Positions 43,414-54,913 of a stretch of 64,000 nt of DNA are shown here, one piece after another; position 1 is the first letter of the stretch; each line of letters begins with the position of its first letter. This DNA is from JBFAPK01 sp040676675 (lineage in GTDB: Bacteria > Actinomycetota > Actinomycetes > Mycobacteriales > Micromonosporaceae): assembly GCF_040676675.1 (NCBI RefSeq), contig NZ_JBFAPK010000002.1, positions 569,225 to 633,224 of the forward strand, written 5' to 3'. The position numbers and the translations under genes were made by a program. The notes under the pieces were generated by a model. That model saw only the letters and a list, made by a program, of their open reading frames with translations. It ran no database searches and was not told where the DNA came from.

Positions 43414-43513
43414 GTACGCGCCCGCCCGGCAGCGGGTGGGCGCGATCCGTGACCGACAGGTCCATGACCGACAGCGCGCCTACCACGGGACCGGGCAGGC
43501 GCCATCCGAGAAG

Positions 43514-43546
43514 ACGGGCCCGGCGGTGCGTCACCGCCGGGCCCGT
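43514..43546. terminator. Bidirectional terminator
   Basis: ACGGGCCCGGCGGTG and its exact complement form a 15-bp stem with a CGT loop between the convergent TM2 and Nudix genes. A second, weaker hairpin lies at 43419-43443. Confidence 0.85.
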
Positions 43547-43649
43547 ACCGTCTCTCCCCGCCGCTCAGCGGGGCGCGTCCGCGTCCACGCCGAACGGACG
43601 CGAGGTCGCGCCGATCAGATCGGCCGGACGCGAGCGGCGTCCGCGCCGG

Positions 43650-44311
43650 TCACCCGGGCCGGGGCGCGTCGCTCGGGCGCAGCCCGGCCCAGCCCTGGTC
43701 GCGGGCCCGCGCCGCCGCGAGCACGCCGGCGACGCAGGGGCCGTTGGTGATCTCCCCGGCCAGCGCCATCGAGACGGCCCGGTCGAGGTCGAACCACGCC
43801 ACCTCCAGGTCGGCCTCCTCGTCCCGCCGCTCGTGCCGATGTTCCGGTGGCACCTCGCCGAGCTCGCGGGCCAGGAACAGCCGGATCCGCTCGTTGGTCC
43901 AGCCGGGCGAGGTGTGCATGTCGACGAGCACCTCCAGCCGGCCCGCGACGAGGTCGACCTCCTCGGCCAGCTCGCGCAGCGCGGTGGCCGCGAGATCCTC
44001 GCCGGCCACGTCGACCAGCCCCGCCGGCAGCTCCCAGATCGCCCGGCCGAGCGGGTGGCGGTACTGCCGGATCAGCACGATCCGGTCGCGCTCGTCGACC
44101 GCGGCCACCCCCACCGCGCCGATGTGCTCGACGACGTCCCGGGCGGCGGTCCCGCCGCCCGGCATGGTCACCTCGTGGGTGACGACCGAGAAGACCCGGC
44201 CGCGGTAGCGCTCGGCCCGCGACACGGTCCGGTAGACGTGCCGCGCCGCCCCGCCGCGCCCGTCCGTCGTGCTCTGCCCGCCGGTCCCGTCGTGCCGGTC
44301 CGCCGCGCCGC

Positions 44312-44315
<4 letters not shown>
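43650..44315 (-). CDS. Nudix hydrolase (ADP-ribose pyrophosphatase type)
   Basis: The 221-residue protein has the Nudix box GLVDVAGEDLAATALRELAEEV and upstream IVLIRQYRHPLGRAIWELPA, the pattern of NudF-like ADP-sugar pyrophosphatases. SPGWTNERIRLFLAREL is the conserved loop after the box. GTG at 44315 overlaps the pyrG stop (GTGA). The order pyrG-Nudix-xerD corresponds to Rv1699-Rv1701, although here ald and a TM2 gene lie between Nudix and xerD. Confidence 0.92.
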
Positions 44316-46147
<1,832 letters not shown>

Positions 46148-46293
46148 CGCCTGCTCCCGTGGTCGTCCGTTGCGGTCGTGTAGACCGGTTGCCGATCAGA
46201 AAAGTGATCACGCGATCCACGGGATTCCACGGTAACACCTCGGCCGGGGCGCCCACCGGCCGCACCTGCTGGCCACGGACCTGAGGCGGCGTG

Positions 46294-48546
46294 CTACGGG
46301 GCCGTGACCTCGGCGGACGCGGGCGGCGCGGAGAGCGGGACCGGCGGCGCGTCCGGGGTGTCGCGCGGCGCGGCGGGCGTCTCGGACCCCTCGTCCGGGG
46401 CGTCGCGCGGCGCGGGCGCGGCGGTGGGGAACCCCTCGACCGGCAGCGGGCGGGTGCGGTCGGTGGAGTGGTCCAGCACCCGCAGCGAGGCCAGCGCGGC
46501 GATCGGGACGGCCAGCGCCGCCGCCGCGCCGGCCACGTTCAGCGCGGAGCCGCCGAGCAGACCGCCGAGCAGGGACGCCACGGCGATGCCGGCCATCGCG
46601 GCCCGGATCGCGGGATAGATCCCGAAGAGCCGCTTCAGCCCGCCCCAGGGCTGGAGCAGGGCGAACCAGACCAGCACCGCCCCGACCAGCGCCAGTACCG
46701 TCAGCGGGCTGCCCGCCAGCGCCTGGAGGTTCGACGCGGCCGAACGGTGGATCATGGGTCCGCTCGTACCGTCGCCGAGGGCGCTGAGGAAGCGGCCCAG
46801 GCTCCCCTGCTCGCCGGCCGGACGGCGCAGGTCCAGCAGGGCGAAGCAGACGGTCACGGTCAGGCCCGCGATGGTGGCCCAGGAGAACCGCCCGAAGGTC
46901 AGCCAGCCGCCCGTGCTGATCGCGGCCGCCACGCTGACCCCGGCGGTCAGCGCGATCGCCCCGACCGCGTCGGCGCCGAAGTACGGGCTGCCCACGACGA
47001 TCACCGCGAGCCCGCCGACCAGCACCATCACGGCCGGCCGCCAGCTGCGCCGGACCCGCTGCGCCAGCCAGCCCGCCAGCAGCAGCGAGCCCGCCACGAA
47101 GACGCCGAGGCCGACGATGCCGAGGCCCGCGTACCGGCCGCCCTCCAGCGCCGAGTAGCCGGCCACCCCGTTGAGCTGCAGCCGCGCACCGGTCACCACG
47201 TCGGCCGCCACCACCAGCGCCGCCAGCCCGGAGACCAGGCCCAGCGGGGCCAGCGTGCCGCCGTACCCGCGGGCCAGCCGCACGCCGACGGTCGCGACCG
47301 CGAGCAGCAGCAGCGCCACCCCGGCGAAGTAGAGCCCGGGGTGGTCGCCGCGCCACCACGGTACGGCGTCGGCGACCAGCGCCGCCGGGATGGCCAGGGC
47401 GGCGGCGATGAGCAGCACCTCCACCACCTCGACGACGCGGCGCGGCACCGGCGTCGGCCCGACCGGGCCGGCGTGGCGGCGGGCCCGGCGCAGCAGCGGC
47501 ACCACGGCCACCGCCAGCAGGAGTTCGACGACGGCGAGCAGGGTGAAGAACCAGCCGGCGATGCGCCGCTGGGCGCCGGCCTCGCGGTCCGCGTCGGCCG
47601 GCTCGTCCACCGCGGTCGGCAGGTCCGCGGGCCGGCCCGGCACCGCCGAGGCGGCCTTGCCGATGAAGAGCCGGCGCTCGGGTTCCGGCCGGCCGAGCGC
47701 CGCCAGCGCGGTCGGGGCCAGGTCGACGAGCTGGAGGTAACCGTCGCGGCCGGTGCTGGCCGAGGTGAGCCAGCCGCCCTCCCAGCCCGGCCCGTCGGCG
47801 ACCGCCACGTGCAGCCGGGAGGTCTGGTCGGTGTCGGAGAGGCCGGCGACCAGCACCAGCGAACGCTGCGGCCGGGCCGCCAGCACCCGGGCCAGCCCGG
47901 CGTCGGCGCGGCGGGCGGCGGCGGCGCGCCGGGCCGGGTCCTCCCCGGAGATCGTGCCGAGGTCGACGATGCTGAGTACGCACGAGGAGAGCAGCGCCGC
48001 CGGATCCGCCGGCAGCGTCGGCTCGTACCGGTCGACCCGGCCGAACGGGCGGGCGGCGGCCACGGCCGCGCCCGGACCGACCGCGACGGTGCAGCGCACC
48101 GACTCGGCCAGCGCGCCGGGAACCGCGCCCCAGGGCAGCTTCTCCTTGTTGTACCGCACCGCGGACTGCTGGTCGGGCAGGTTGGCGCCGTAGTCGTCGG
48201 GCTCCTCGACCGGTACGTTGCGCCGCGGGCAGCCGCCGGAGATCCGCTCGCCGTCCCAGGCCGCGTAGTTGCCGGCGCCCAGGGTCAGCCAGCCGTCGAC
48301 CGGGCAGGTGGGCTGGCGCGCCGAGCGCACCGAGAGGGAGCCGATCGAGCCCTCCTCGGCCATCCGCCACAGCGTCGGGGTGGTCTTCGGGTCGACATCC
48401 TCCCAGCGCAGCCCCGCCACCCCGACGATCACCACGTAGTCGGCGGTACGGGGCGGGGCACCGGTGGCCGGGCGGACCACCAGCGCGGCCACGCCGACCG
48501 CGACCACGAGCGCGGTCAGCAGGAGGGGCACGAGCCGACGCAGCAT
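46294..48546 (-). CDS. Polytopic membrane protein with alkaline-phosphatase-like N-terminal domain
   Basis: The 750-residue protein has one N-terminal membrane segment, then an extracellular part (residues 30-340) that resembles the alkaline phosphatase/phosphodiesterase superfamily (YVVIVGVAGLRWEDVDPKTT, then PTLWRMAEEGSIGS and LVAGLSDTDQT), though the full metal-binding set is not certain. The second half holds about ten further helices and a Pro/Asp-rich tail. ATG at 48546 overlaps the stop of the preceding glycosyltransferase gene (TGATG). With the adjacent GT and murJ genes it probably acts in envelope polymer assembly; the substrate is unknown. Confidence 0.65.
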   Translation of the reverse strand: MLRRLVPLLLTALVVAVGVAALVVRPATGAPPRTADYVVIVGVAGLRWEDVDPKTTPTLWRMAEEGSIGSLSVRSARQPTCPVDGWLTLGAGNYAAWDGERISGGCPRRNVPVEEPDDYGANLPDQQSAVRYNKEKLPWGAVPGALAESVRCTVAVGPGAAVAAARPFGRVDRYEPTLPADPAALLSSCVLSIVDLGTISGEDPARRAAAARRADAGLARVLAARPQRSLVLVAGLSDTDQTSRLHVAVADGPGWEGGWLTSASTGRDGYLQLVDLAPTALAALGRPEPERRLFIGKAASAVPGRPADLPTAVDEPADADREAGAQRRIAGWFFTLLAVVELLLAVAVVPLLRRARRHAGPVGPTPVPRRVVEVVEVLLIAAALAIPAALVADAVPWWRGDHPGLYFAGVALLLLAVATVGVRLARGYGGTLAPLGLVSGLAALVVAADVVTGARLQLNGVAGYSALEGGRYAGLGIVGLGVFVAGSLLLAGWLAQRVRRSWRPAVMVLVGGLAVIVVGSPYFGADAVGAIALTAGVSVAAAISTGGWLTFGRFSWATIAGLTVTVCFALLDLRRPAGEQGSLGRFLSALGDGTSGPMIHRSAASNLQALAGSPLTVLALVGAVLVWFALLQPWGGLKRLFGIYPAIRAAMAGIAVASLLGGLLGGSALNVAGAAAALAVPIAALASLRVLDHSTDRTRPLPVEGFPTAAPAPRDAPDEGSETPAAPRDTPDAPPVPLSAPPASAEVTAP

Positions 48547-49778
48547 CAGCCGCGCCCCGCCGAGGACCCGCTCCCCCGCCCCGGTGCCGGCGGCGTCGGG
48601 CCCGGCGCGCCCGCGGGGTCGGTCCGCCGCGCCGCCGCCGGGGTGTTCGGCGGCATGGCCCACGGTGGGGGCGCCAGCTCGGTGTAGAGGGCGGTAACCG
48701 CCGCGAGCGTGTCCGCCTCGGTGGGCCAGGTCGCGGCCTGGGCGCGGGCCCGAACGGCGAGGTCGGCGCGGCGCCCGTCGTCGTCGAGCAGTTCGCGTAC
48801 CGCCCGGTCGACCGCGTCGACGTCGTCGGGCGGCACCAGCACCGCCGCGTCGCCGACCAGGTCGGGCAGGCCGCCGACGGCGGTCGCCACCAGCGGTACG
48901 CCGGCCCGCAGCGCCTCCTGGGCGAAGAGCTGGCGGGCCTCCCAGTCGCTGGTGACCACGGCGAGGTCGGCGGCGGCGAGCAGGTCGGCCACGTCGGTGC
49001 GGTGGCCGAGCAGGGTGACCGGGGCACGGGCCGCCGAGACCCGGGCGGCCAGTTGCAGGTAGCTCGGCCCGCTGCCGGCGATCAGCACGGCGGGCGCCGG
49101 GCGCCGGTCGCGCCACCGGGCGGCGGCGTCGACCAGCACGTCGTACCGCTTCTGCGGGTGCAGCCGGCCGACGGAGAGGACCAGCGGCTGCTGCGGCGCG
49201 ACGCCGAACTCGGCGCGTACCGCCGCCCGGCCGCGGCGCGGCGGGGGCAGTTCCGGCGCGGCCACGGCCCCGGGGCGGGCGTCCGCGGCGCCGGCCCGCG
49301 CAGCCCGCTCAACCAGGTCGGCGGAGGCGCCGAGGGCCACCCGGGCGCGGCGCGCGACGACCCGCTCGGCCAGCCGGGAGACCCGGCCGCGCACCCCGGT
49401 GGCGAGGACCGCGTTGTGCCAGGTGACCACGAGCGGCTGCCGGGGCCGGGCCAGCGCCGCGACCAGGCCGGCCCGCAGCCCGTGGGCGTGCACCAGGTCC
49501 ACCGGTCCGGCGAACACCCGGCGCGCGGCGAGTACGGCCCGCCCGTCGGCCGGGGTGGGGCTGGCCGGGATCTCGACCGGTACGAAGCGCGCCCCGGCGC
49601 CGGTGAAGTCGAACTGCTCCTCGGTGGCCGCCGGTCCGCAGACGGTGACCGTCGCGCCGCCCGCCGCCAGCCCGCGCGCGAGCGAGGCGACGTGCTGCCC
49701 GACGCCACCGGTGCTGGAGGCGAGCATCAGCACGACGTGGCCGTGCCAGCCCGCCGCAGCGGACTCGAACGCGTTCAC
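48546..49778 (-). CDS. Glycosyltransferase family 4 protein
   Basis: The 410-residue protein has the GT-B fold: an N-terminal Rossmann domain with HVVLMLASSTGGVGQHVASL, and a C-terminal GT4 nucleotide-sugar domain (PLVLSVGRLHPQKRYDVLVD, then DLAVVTSDWEARQLFAQEAL, the E-x7-E motif region, and GVPLVATAVGGLPDLVGD). It probably adds a sugar to a lipid-linked or cell-wall acceptor on the cytoplasmic face. The C-terminal 45 residues are Pro/Gly-rich and not conserved. It overlaps the next gene by 1 nt. Confidence 0.88.
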   Translation of the reverse strand: MNAFESAAAGWHGHVVLMLASSTGGVGQHVASLARGLAAGGATVTVCGPAATEEQFDFTGAGARFVPVEIPASPTPADGRAVLAARRVFAGPVDLVHAHGLRAGLVAALARPRQPLVVTWHNAVLATGVRGRVSRLAERVVARRARVALGASADLVERAARAGAADARPGAVAAPELPPPRRGRAAVRAEFGVAPQQPLVLSVGRLHPQKRYDVLVDAAARWRDRRPAPAVLIAGSGPSYLQLAARVSAARAPVTLLGHRTDVADLLAAADLAVVTSDWEARQLFAQEALRAGVPLVATAVGGLPDLVGDAAVLVPPDDVDAVDRAVRELLDDDGRRADLAVRARAQAATWPTEADTLAAVTALYTELAPPPWAMPPNTPAAARRTDPAGAPGPTPPAPGRGSGSSAGRG

Positions 49779-49824
49779 CGCGCCAGCCTCCCGTTCGCGA
49801 CCGCGGAGCCCCGTGTCCTGCCTA

Positions 49825-51489
49825 TCATCGCCGCTCCGCCCGGGTTACGGCGGGGTCGGGGCGGCCCCGGCCCGCCAGCCGCCGCACCCGGGTCCGGACC
49901 CCGGCGACCAGGGGTCGTACGTCGTGCGGGTCCAACGGGTAGGCCACCGCGACAAAGACCGCGGCCACGGCGACTCCGGACAGCATGCCCTGCACCAGCG
50001 TGCCGGCCCGCGTCGGGGTGCCCGGCCAGACCCCGGCCAGGCCCGCGCTGACGGCCATCCCGACGGCGGCGGCCACGGCACCGGCGAGCACCCCGACCAG
50101 GCCGGTACGGCTCAGCCCGGCGAGCGCGGGCCGCCCGGCGCGGCGGGCCACGACCGCCAGCAGCAGCGCGCCGAGCACCAGCATGCCGAGCGAGTTGGCG
50201 AGGGTGACGGCGAGCACCCGGTCGGCGACCGGGAAGGCGGCGGCGAGCGGTACCGCGGCGACCGGCACGACCAGCCAGCCGGCGGCGGTGGCGGCCCCGG
50301 CGACCCGGGTGTCGGCGCGGGCGTAGAGCGCCCGGGAGAGGACCGCGAACAGCCCGTAGCCGAGCAGGCCCGGGGCGAAGCCGGCGATGCCGGCGGCGAC
50401 CGGGTCCGGGTCGGTCACGCCGGGCAGGAAGGCCGCCACGGGTCCGGCGGTGGCGACCAGGGCCGCCGCGCCGAGGCAGCTCAGCAGCAGCACGCCCCGT
50501 ACGGTCGGCGCGAGCGTGGCGCGGTAGCCGTCCCGGTCGCCGGTGGCGTGCGCGGCGGCGAGCGCCGGATAGGCGGCGACCGCCAGCGGCACCGCGAGCA
50601 CCGCCCAGGGCAGCAGGTAGACCGTCTGGGCGAAGTTGAAAACGATCACGCTGCCGGCCGGACCGCCGTCCGCCTGGTTCAGCAGCAGCACCAGCGCGAC
50701 CTGCTGGCCGACGACGGTGGCCGCGCCGGCACCGGCGAGCCTGCCGATCAGGCTCCTCGCCTCGCCGGTGAAGGCGAAGCCGGGGCGGGGGCGCAGCCCC
50801 AGCCGGCGCAGCGGGATCAGCAGCGACAGCGTCAGCACCACCACCCCGAGCGTGGTGCCGCCGGCCAGGATGAACTGGCCGGCGAGGCTGACCCGGGCCA
50901 GGTCGACGCGCAGCCCGTCGACCGCGGCGAAGGTGAGGTAGACCCCGATCACGGTCACGCTGGAGAGCAGCGGCGCGATCACCGGCCAGGCGAACCGCCG
51001 GTGGGCCTGGAGCACCCCGGTCAGCACGATGCCGACCCCGTACAGCGGCAGCTGCGGTGCGAAGATCCGCAGCATCCGGCTGCCCGCGGCGAGCTGCGCG
51101 GCGGTGGGATCGTGGGCGATCAGGGACATGATCGGCCCGGCGAGCAGGGCGACGGCCGCCGCGAGCGGTACCAGCAGCGCCAGCGTCCAGCTCAGCAGCG
51201 CGCCGGTGGTCGCCGAGACCGCCTCCCGGTCGCCGGCCGCCACGGCGCCGGCCAGTAGCGGCACCACGAGACTGGCCAGCGCCCCGCCGGCGACGATCTC
51301 GAAGACGACGTTGGGAACGGTGTTGGCGAGCAGGTACAGGTCGCCGAGGTCGTTGCGGTCCCCCATCACCCAGAGGAAGACGGCGGTACGGCCGAAGCCC
51401 GCGAGCCGGCTGGCCACGGTGAGTACGGCGATGAGCGCGGCGGCTCCGGCGAGCCGCCCGGCGCCGGCGAGGGGTGCCGCGGTCTTCAC
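49825..51489 (-). CDS. murJ: Lipid II flippase MurJ (MviN family)
   Basis: The 554-residue protein has about 14 membrane helices. ASRLAGFGRTAVFLWVMGDR is the conserved N-terminal helix motif with the functional Arg residues, and PNVVFEIVAGGALASLVVPL is the second signature. MurJ flips lipid II for peptidoglycan synthesis. The cytoplasmic pseudokinase-type tail seen in mycobacterial MviN is absent. GTG at 51489 overlaps the MraY-like gene stop by 4 nt, so the two are co-translated. This murJ is linked to the recN-pyrG block, unlike in M. tuberculosis. Confidence 0.87.
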   Translation of the reverse strand: MKTAAPLAGAGRLAGAAALIAVLTVASRLAGFGRTAVFLWVMGDRNDLGDLYLLANTVPNVVFEIVAGGALASLVVPLLAGAVAAGDREAVSATTGALLSWTLALLVPLAAAVALLAGPIMSLIAHDPTAAQLAAGSRMLRIFAPQLPLYGVGIVLTGVLQAHRRFAWPVIAPLLSSVTVIGVYLTFAAVDGLRVDLARVSLAGQFILAGGTTLGVVVLTLSLLIPLRRLGLRPRPGFAFTGEARSLIGRLAGAGAATVVGQQVALVLLLNQADGGPAGSVIVFNFAQTVYLLPWAVLAVPLAVAAYPALAAAHATGDRDGYRATLAPTVRGVLLLSCLGAAALVATAGPVAAFLPGVTDPDPVAAGIAGFAPGLLGYGLFAVLSRALYARADTRVAGAATAAGWLVVPVAAVPLAAAFPVADRVLAVTLANSLGMLVLGALLLAVVARRAGRPALAGLSRTGLVGVLAGAVAAAVGMAVSAGLAGVWPGTPTRAGTLVQGMLSGVAVAAVFVAVAYPLDPHDVRPLVAGVRTRVRRLAGRGRPDPAVTRAERR

Positions 51490-52388
51490 GACGCGCTGGT
51501 CGCCGTCCCCGCGGGCCCGCCCGGACGCCGGCCCAGCTCGTCCAGCTCGCGCAGGACCGGCGTCTTCTGGATCACCTGGGTGAAGCTGACCTTCTCGCTG
51601 GCGGCGGTGAGCGCGGCGAGCCCGGCGAGGATGCCGGCGCGCCCCACCGGCCCGGTACGGGCGGCGAGCGCCACGCCGAGCACCGCGCCGAGCGCGTTGG
51701 CGCCGCTGTCGCCGAGCATCGCCCGTTCGCCGAGGTCGGCGGGGAGCAGCGCGGCGGCGGCGCCGACCGGGCCGGCGGCGAGCCCGCCGGAGCGGCCGGC
51801 GGACAGCGGCGCGCCGAGCAGCAGCCCGGCCTTGAGCGCCCGCCCGGGGCGCAGGTCGAGCAGGTTCACCAGGTTCGCGGTGCCCGCGACGACGCCGGCG
51901 CCGAGCAGTACGTCCACCGCGCGCCCCGATCCGCGACCGCGCCGGCCCCGGCGGGCCCGTACGTCCGGGTCGGCGGCGAGCAGCGTGGCCGCGACCAGAC
52001 CGGCCGCGCCCACTCCGGCGATCTTGACGAGTCCGCTGGTGACCCGGCCCTCGCGCAGCGCGGCCAGGTGTCCGGCGAAGCCCTTGGCGGACTTCTGCTC
52101 CGGGCGGGCGCCGACGACGTCATCGTAGAGGCCGACGGCGCCGGAGCCGATCCCGGCGACCAGGGCGGCGCCGGCCGCGGCCACGCTCGGCGCGCCGAGG
52201 GCGGCGGCCGTGGCGGCCCCGACCGCGAGCGCCGGCCCGGCGGCGAGGGTGACGTTGCGGCCCCGGAAGTTGGTCCGCTCCAGCTCCGCCGCGCGCGGCG
52301 AGGCCGTGACGGCCCGCAGGGCGGCCCGCGCCGCCAGCGCCCCGGCGCCGGCCACCAGCAACCGTCCGGCCAGACCTGCCCGCTTCAT
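51486..52388 (-). CDS. MraY/WecA-like prenyl-phosphate sugar-phosphate transferase
   Basis: The 300-residue protein has about eight membrane helices and the cytoplasmic motifs of the MraY/WecA superfamily: GLYDDVVGARPEQKSAKGFA (the DD), NLVNLLDLRPGRALK and RAMLGDSGANALGAVLG. These enzymes move a sugar-1-phosphate to undecaprenyl or decaprenyl phosphate. It is shorter than WecA and may be specialised. ATG at 52388 is used; longer frames give only low-complexity residues. Overlap with murJ supports a shared envelope pathway. Confidence 0.8.
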   Translation of the reverse strand: MKRAGLAGRLLVAGAGALAARAALRAVTASPRAAELERTNFRGRNVTLAAGPALAVGAATAAALGAPSVAAAGAALVAGIGSGAVGLYDDVVGARPEQKSAKGFAGHLAALREGRVTSGLVKIAGVGAAGLVAATLLAADPDVRARRGRRGRGSGRAVDVLLGAGVVAGTANLVNLLDLRPGRALKAGLLLGAPLSAGRSGGLAAGPVGAAAALLPADLGERAMLGDSGANALGAVLGVALAARTGPVGRAGILAGLAALTAASEKVSFTQVIQKTPVLRELDELGRRPGGPAGTATSAS

Positions 52389-52555
52389 GCCACCGCCCGT
52401 CTCGCTGCGCCCACCGGCAGCCTTGCTCGCGCCCGCCGGGCCGCTCCGCTTCGTCGGCGCCACCGCCTGAGCTTCCGGCACCGTCGGTCTCCGTCCGGCC
52501 CCCGAGCCTACTGACTGCGCGCCGCCGCGGCTGTCCCCGCCCCGGCGGCCGGCGG

Positions 52556-53491
52556 CTACTCGGGGCGCTTCGGCATCAGCGAGGCACCCGCGCCGACCCC
52601 GTACGGGCCGGCCTTCTTGAGCGTGACCTGCTCGACCGTGGCCATCGCCGTGACCAGCTGGCCCATGGTGGTGTTGGAGTTGTCGACCGTCGAGATGGTC
52701 TGCGCGAGGGTCGGGTCGGCACGGACCTGGGCGACCAGGTTCCCGCCGGTCGAGCCGATCCCCGCCACCACCACGGCGGCGTTCTTGTCGAACTGCACCA
52801 CCAGCTTGACCACGGACTCGTCCTTCTCCGAGGAGTTGCGGTCGACGTAGGGCTGGCCGCTGACCACCACCACCGCCTCCGCCGGGCCGCTGATCTTGTT
52901 GTCGGCGACCGTGAGGTACCCGTCGCTGCCGTACGCGCGCAGCACGGCCGTGCGATCCTGGTCGGTCACCGGCGCCACCGCCGGGCGGTCGACCAGGGCG
53001 CTGGCCAGCAGGGCGCTGGAGGTCTCCACGCCGTCGCTGTTGCCGGGCAGCCCGCTGGTCGGCACGCTCGGCTGCGCGGCCCGTACCGCCAGCTCCAGCA
53101 GGTTGTCGTTGTTCTCCGGCGAGACGAACTTGTCCTGTACGTCGATCCGGCCGGTGATCGTGGCGCCGGTCGTTCGCAGCATCTCGGCGACCCCGTCGGC
53201 CTGGTCGCGCCCGCTCGGCAGGACCAACATCAGCACCCGGTGGTTGGTCAGCGTGTCGGCCAGCAGTCGGGGAGCGGCCTCGGCGGCGAAGTCCTCCTCG
53301 CGCTTGGCCTCGGCCTCCAGGTTGTTGACCGTCTCCCGGAGTTGGTCGTTGCTCTTGCTCATGGCGGTGACCCGGTCGGCCAGGCTGTCCACCGCCGGGC
53401 CGTTGAGGGCCGCCGTACCGACGACCAGCCCGATCGCCAGGGCGAGAAAGACCGCGGTGAGCGACACCACGTGGTACCGGAAATTGATCAC
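52556..53491 (-). CDS. mctB: MctB-like copper-transport/outer-membrane-channel family protein
   Basis: The 311-residue protein begins with MINFRYHVVSLTAVFLALAI, one membrane helix (residues 8-30), followed by a coiled coil (residues 45-70) and a mixed alpha/beta extracytoplasmic part. This is the DUF3186 family; the M. tuberculosis member Rv1698 is linked to copper export. In this organism the role is inferred from the family and from its identical position after steA. GTG at 53491 has AAGAGG upstream. Confidence 0.87.
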   Translation of the reverse strand: MINFRYHVVSLTAVFLALAIGLVVGTAALNGPAVDSLADRVTAMSKSNDQLRETVNNLEAEAKREEDFAAEAAPRLLADTLTNHRVLMLVLPSGRDQADGVAEMLRTTGATITGRIDVQDKFVSPENNDNLLELAVRAAQPSVPTSGLPGNSDGVETSSALLASALVDRPAVAPVTDQDRTAVLRAYGSDGYLTVADNKISGPAEAVVVVSGQPYVDRNSSEKDESVVKLVVQFDKNAAVVVAGIGSTGGNLVAQVRADPTLAQTISTVDNSNTTMGQLVTAMATVEQVTLKKAGPYGVGAGASLMPKRPE

Positions 53492-53518
53492 ACCTAGCGC
53501 CTCTTGGTCGGTCGGGGT

Positions 53519-54697
53519 CTAGAAGAGCTGCCCGAGCTGGAAGACGAGATTGTCCCACCACTCGGAGACCACCCCGAGGTAGGCCTTTCCGATCGTGGAG
53601 ACCGCGATGGCCGACGCCATGGCCGCCACCGCCGACAGGACGAGCAGCAGCAGGGACGAGCCGGAGATGCTCTGCCGGTAGAGCCGGCTCACCCCCTTGG
53701 CGTCCACCAGCTTCCCACCGACCTTCAGCCGGGTGAGGAACGTCGAGGCCATGCCGCCGCGCCCCTTGTCCAGGAACTCCACCAGGGTCGCGTGCGTACC
53801 GACCGCGACCAGCAGGGACGCGCCCTTGCCGTCGGCGAGCAGCATCGCCAGGTCCTCGCTGGTCGCCGCCGCCGGGAAGGTCAGGGCCGGCACCCCGAGC
53901 TGCTGGACCCGCTCCAGCCCGGGCGCCCGACCGTCCGGGTACGCGTGCACGATCACCTCGGCACCGCAGCGCAGCACGTCGTCGGTGACCGAGTCCATGT
54001 CACCGATGATCATGTCCGGCGTGTAGCCCGCCTCGACCAGCGCGTCGGCGCCCCCGTCCACGCCGATCAGCACCGGCTTGAACTCCTGGATGTACGGGCG
54101 CAGCACGTCCAGGTCGGCCTTGTAGTCGTAGCCCCGGACCACGATCAGGCAGTGCCGGCCCTGGATCTGCGTCTCGATCTCCGGTACGCCGACGCCGTCG
54201 AGCAGCAGGTCCCGCTCCTGTTTGAGGTACTCCATGGTGTTCGCGGCGAACGCCTCCAGCTGCACCGACAGCCCCTCGCGGGCGTCGGCCATCGACTTGG
54301 CCACGCTCTCCGGGTCCTGCAGGCTGCCGTGCGCCACGGGCTCGTCCCCGAGCAGCACCGTGTTTCCGTCTATCCGGATGATGTCGCCCTCGTGGATCTG
54401 CTGGAAGATGCTCTCACCGAGGTCGTCCAGCAGCGGGATGCCGGCGTTGACCAGCACCTCGGGGCCGAGGTTCGGGTACCGGCCGGATACGGACGGCTTG
54501 GCGTTGAGCACCGCGGCCACACCGACCGCCACCAGCGAGTCGGCGGCGACCCGGTCCAGGTCGACGTGGTCGATCACGGCGATCTCGCCCGGGCGCAGCC
54601 GACCGACCAGACGCTTGGTCCGGCGGTCGAGGCGCGCGACGCCGACGACAGTGCCCGGTTCGGCGCTCCGGGTCCGGCGCAACATGGGTAGACGCAT
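53519..54697 (-). CDS. steA: SteA-like cell-division protein
   Basis: The 392-residue protein has a conserved N-terminal part (GTVVGVARLDRRTKRLVGRL), a thiamin-pyrophosphokinase-like fold (GVDGGADALVEAGYTPDMII, then GDMDSVTDDV) and one C-terminal membrane helix (SSLLLLVLSAVAAMASAIAV). In corynebacteria SteA and SteB join the cytokinetic ring and cell separation; here mctB takes the SteB-neighbour position. ATG at 54697 was chosen because AGGA lies 8 nt upstream; the frame continues to 54778 without conserved residues. Confidence 0.87.
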   Translation of the reverse strand: MRLPMLRRTRSAEPGTVVGVARLDRRTKRLVGRLRPGEIAVIDHVDLDRVAADSLVAVGVAAVLNAKPSVSGRYPNLGPEVLVNAGIPLLDDLGESIFQQIHEGDIIRIDGNTVLLGDEPVAHGSLQDPESVAKSMADAREGLSVQLEAFAANTMEYLKQERDLLLDGVGVPEIETQIQGRHCLIVVRGYDYKADLDVLRPYIQEFKPVLIGVDGGADALVEAGYTPDMIIGDMDSVTDDVLRCGAEVIVHAYPDGRAPGLERVQQLGVPALTFPAAATSEDLAMLLADGKGASLLVAVGTHATLVEFLDKGRGGMASTFLTRLKVGGKLVDAKGVSRLYRQSISGSSLLLLVLSAVAAMASAIAVSTIGKAYLGVVSEWWDNLVFQLGQLF

Positions 54698-54913
54698 CGT
54701 CACCATCCTGGCATGCTGGGCAGCGTTTACCGTCACGACATGCCTTAGGCCGTGTCCTGCCACCCCAGGGAAGCACACCGCCCCACCCCGCAGGTGTGGC
54801 GCCCGTCACTATTGGGCCCCCGCCCTGTGGACGGGCCGGCAATCGCGCACCCGGTGTGCGGACGGGTGGGCGCCCGACAGGTCCGCCGGCGGCGGACGGT
54901 GCCCTCCCGGCGG

